Source of the DNA: Flavobacteriales bacterium CG_4_9_14_3_um_filter_32_8
GTDB taxonomy: Bacteria > Bacteroidota > Bacteroidia > Flavobacteriales_E > Vicingaceae
Reading direction: 5' to 3'
Length of the DNA stretch: 6,455 nt
Assembly (NCBI GenBank): GCA_002790175.1
Contig: PFUQ01000213.1
Coordinates: 1-6,455 of the forward strand
A program made the translations under genes and the position numbers. The notes under the pieces were generated by a model. It was not told where the DNA came from and made no database searches. It saw only the letters and a list, made by a program, of their open reading frames with translations. Below are positions 5,190 through 6,455 of the stretch, in pieces. Numbering within the stretch: the first letter of the stretch is position 1; the number at the start of each line of letters is the position of its first letter.

Positions 5190-6455
5190 ATGAAAAATTT
5201 TAACCAACTTTTAATTGCACTTTTTGTACTAACAACATGGCAAGCAAATGCACAATACACAAAATTACTTGACTTTGATGGAACTCCAAATGGAAGTACT
5301 CCAAGTAGTACACTAATTTCTGACGGAACTTTTCTGTATGGAACTACTTCAGTAGGTGGTGCAAACAATTTAGGTACTATTTTTAAAATAATGCCCGATG
5401 GAACAAGTTATACTACACTACTTGACTTTGATGGAACCTCCAATGGGAGTGAACCTTATAATGGCTCTTTAGCATCTGATGGAACATTTTTTTATGGAAT
5501 GACTTCTAAAGGCGGAACAAACAATGCAGGTATTATTTACAAAATTAAGCCTGATGGAACAGGTTATTCCAAATTACTCGATTTTGTGGGTACAAATGGA
5601 AGCACTCCTTATGGTTCGTTACTTTACGATGGTACTTTCCTTTATGGAATAACCTCATCAGGTGGTACAAGTAATCAAGGCACTATTTTTAAAATAATGC
5701 CCGATGGAACAGGATACGCTAAACTATTTGACTTTGATGGCATTTCGAGCGGAAGCCTTTCTTTAGGTGGTTTGATTTCTGATGGTACTTTTCTCTACGG
5801 AACAACCTATGTGGGTGGCGCCAATGGTTTAGGAACTGTTTTTAAAATAATGCCCGATGGAACAGGTTATTTAACACTAATGGATTTTGATGGCACACCA
5901 AATGGAGCTTCTCCTTTTAGCGATTTGATGTATGATGGAACTTTTCTTTACGGTACAACCGATATGGGTGGTACTAATAATAAAGGAATCGTTTTTAAAA
6001 TAATGCCCGATGGAACAGGTTATTCTACCTTGTTTAACTTTGCAGGAATATCAAATGGATCGAACCCTGAAAGCACTTTGATTTCAGATGGCACGTTCCT
6101 TTATGGACTAACCGCAGGTGGTGGAGCAAACAATAATGGAACTATTTTTAAAATAATGCCCGATGGAACTGGTTTTTCTAAGTTACTCGATTTTGATGGA
6201 GTTTTAAGCGGGAAAAATTCTACAAGTTCACTGGTTGCCGTAGGCACTTATTTCTATGGAATGACTACAGCTGGTGGAACATCCAATTTAGGAACTGTTT
6301 TTAAATTTATGGAATGTTCTCCAAATACAGGAACAGACGTACAAACTGCTTGTGATAGCTATTTGTGGATAGATGGAAACACGTATACCAGTAATAACAA
6401 CACAGCTACTTTTACTTTACCCAATGCAGCAGGTTGCGATAGTGTGGTTACGTTA
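5190..6455 (+). CDS. GloVer-repeat exported protein (3' end outside window)
   Basis: The reading frame runs from ATG 5190 to the window edge without a stop, giving 422 residues of an incomplete protein. A signal peptide covers 1-21 (MKNFNQ, a hydrophobic core, then ANA before QYTK). Seven repeats of the Gloeo/Verruco (GloVer) type follow, starting at L26, L77, L129, L179, L230, L281 and L332. Each has L-L-D-F-D-G, then L-I-S-D-G-T-F-L-Y-G-T-T, G-G-A/T-N-N, and GTIFKIMPDGTGY. From about residue 376 the repeats give way to a TDVQTACDSYLWIDGNTYTS module ending in AGCDSVVTL, a Cys-containing unit often repeated in large Bacteroidota surface proteins ahead of a T9SS domain. A T9SS domain is therefore expected beyond the window but not seen. 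The gene starts 31 bp after the delta-60 gene on the same strand, so it is probably co-transcribed. Ligand unknown; a seven-bladed propeller fold is inferred. Confidence 0.9.
   Translation, partial: MKNFNQLLIALFVLTTWQANAQYTKLLDFDGTPNGSTPSSTLISDGTFLYGTTSVGGANNLGTIFKIMPDGTSYTTLLDFDGTSNGSEPYNGSLASDGTFFYGMTSKGGTNNAGIIYKIKPDGTGYSKLLDFVGTNGSTPYGSLLYDGTFLYGITSSGGTSNQGTIFKIMPDGTGYAKLFDFDGISSGSLSLGGLISDGTFLYGTTYVGGANGLGTVFKIMPDGTGYLTLMDFDGTPNGASPFSDLMYDGTFLYGTTDMGGTNNKGIVFKIMPDGTGYSTLFNFAGISNGSNPESTLISDGTFLYGLTAGGGANNNGTIFKIMPDGTGFSKLLDFDGVLSGKNSTSSLVAVGTYFYGMTTAGGTSNLGTVFKFMECSPNTGTDVQTACDSYLWIDGNTYTSNNNTATFTLPNAAGCDSVVTL
5265..6308 (+). repeat. Seven tandem GloVer coding repeats, mostly 153 bp
   Basis: Protein units of 50-52 residues repeat seven times. 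At DNA level the 20-mer AAAATAATGCCCGATGGAAC is present in five identical copies starting at 5385, 5691, 5844, 5997 and 6150, spaced 306, 153, 153 and 153 bp. Unit 2 carries a diverged form (AAAATTAAGCCTGATGGAAC) and unit 7 a lost form (AAATTTATGGAATG). Identity at third codon positions over this core exceeds that of the adjacent delta-60 array. Confidence 0.92.

Noticed and set aside
5174..5368. Minus-strand open frame over the start of the GloVer gene
   Set aside because: It overlaps the signal peptide and first repeat of a strongly supported plus-strand gene and shows no family features.
5385..6170. Regularly spaced identical 20-mers as a CRISPR array
   Set aside because: The period is a multiple of three, the whole region is one open frame, and the sequences between copies encode the same conserved repeat protein, not unique spacers.

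Overview
The window is AT-rich and looks like Bacteroidota DNA (a flavobacterium-like or related gliding or aquatic member). The evidence is a protein with a complete type IX secretion (T9SS) C-terminal sorting domain, delta-60 and GloVer repeat proteins with Ig-like and 'ACDSYLW' modules, starts without Shine-Dalgarno sequences but with A-rich leaders, and a HisKA_2 kinase paired with a LytTR regulator. All five genes lie on the + strand. No tRNA, rRNA, CRISPR array, insertion sequence or integrase was seen.

Layout: 1-840 is the 3' part of a membrane-anchored sensor histidine kinase that continues upstream of the window. One base after its stop comes a complete LytTR-type response regulator (842-1570), so the two form a tightly coupled two-component operon. 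The 180-bp gap 1571-1750 is the only sizeable non-coding stretch. It holds, in order, six degenerate heptamers (AGTCNNN-like), a perfect 16-bp palindrome, two near-identical 16-bp direct repeats set 21 bp apart, and a small odd palindrome. Then come three genes for exported proteins separated by only 33 and 31 bp: an unrecognised protein ending in two Tudor/Agenet-like domains (1751-3289), a delta-60 repeat protein with Ig-like modules and a T9SS domain (3323-5158), and a GloVer-repeat protein (5190 to the window end, open at its 3' end).

How they may work together: the kinase and regulator form a signalling pair. The direct repeats have the spacing expected of a LytTR-family binding site and sit just ahead of the three exported-protein genes, so local control of those genes by this pair is a plausible hypothesis, not something the sequence proves. 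The delta-60 and GloVer proteins belong to different repeat families, yet each has seven repeats of about 51 residues and an N-terminus that supplies the piece missing from the last repeat. This suggests two seven-bladed beta-propellers displayed on or released from the cell surface. I do not see a clearly new defence, metabolic or mobile system here; the points most worth checking are the regulatory gap, the secreted Tudor-like protein and the paired propeller genes.
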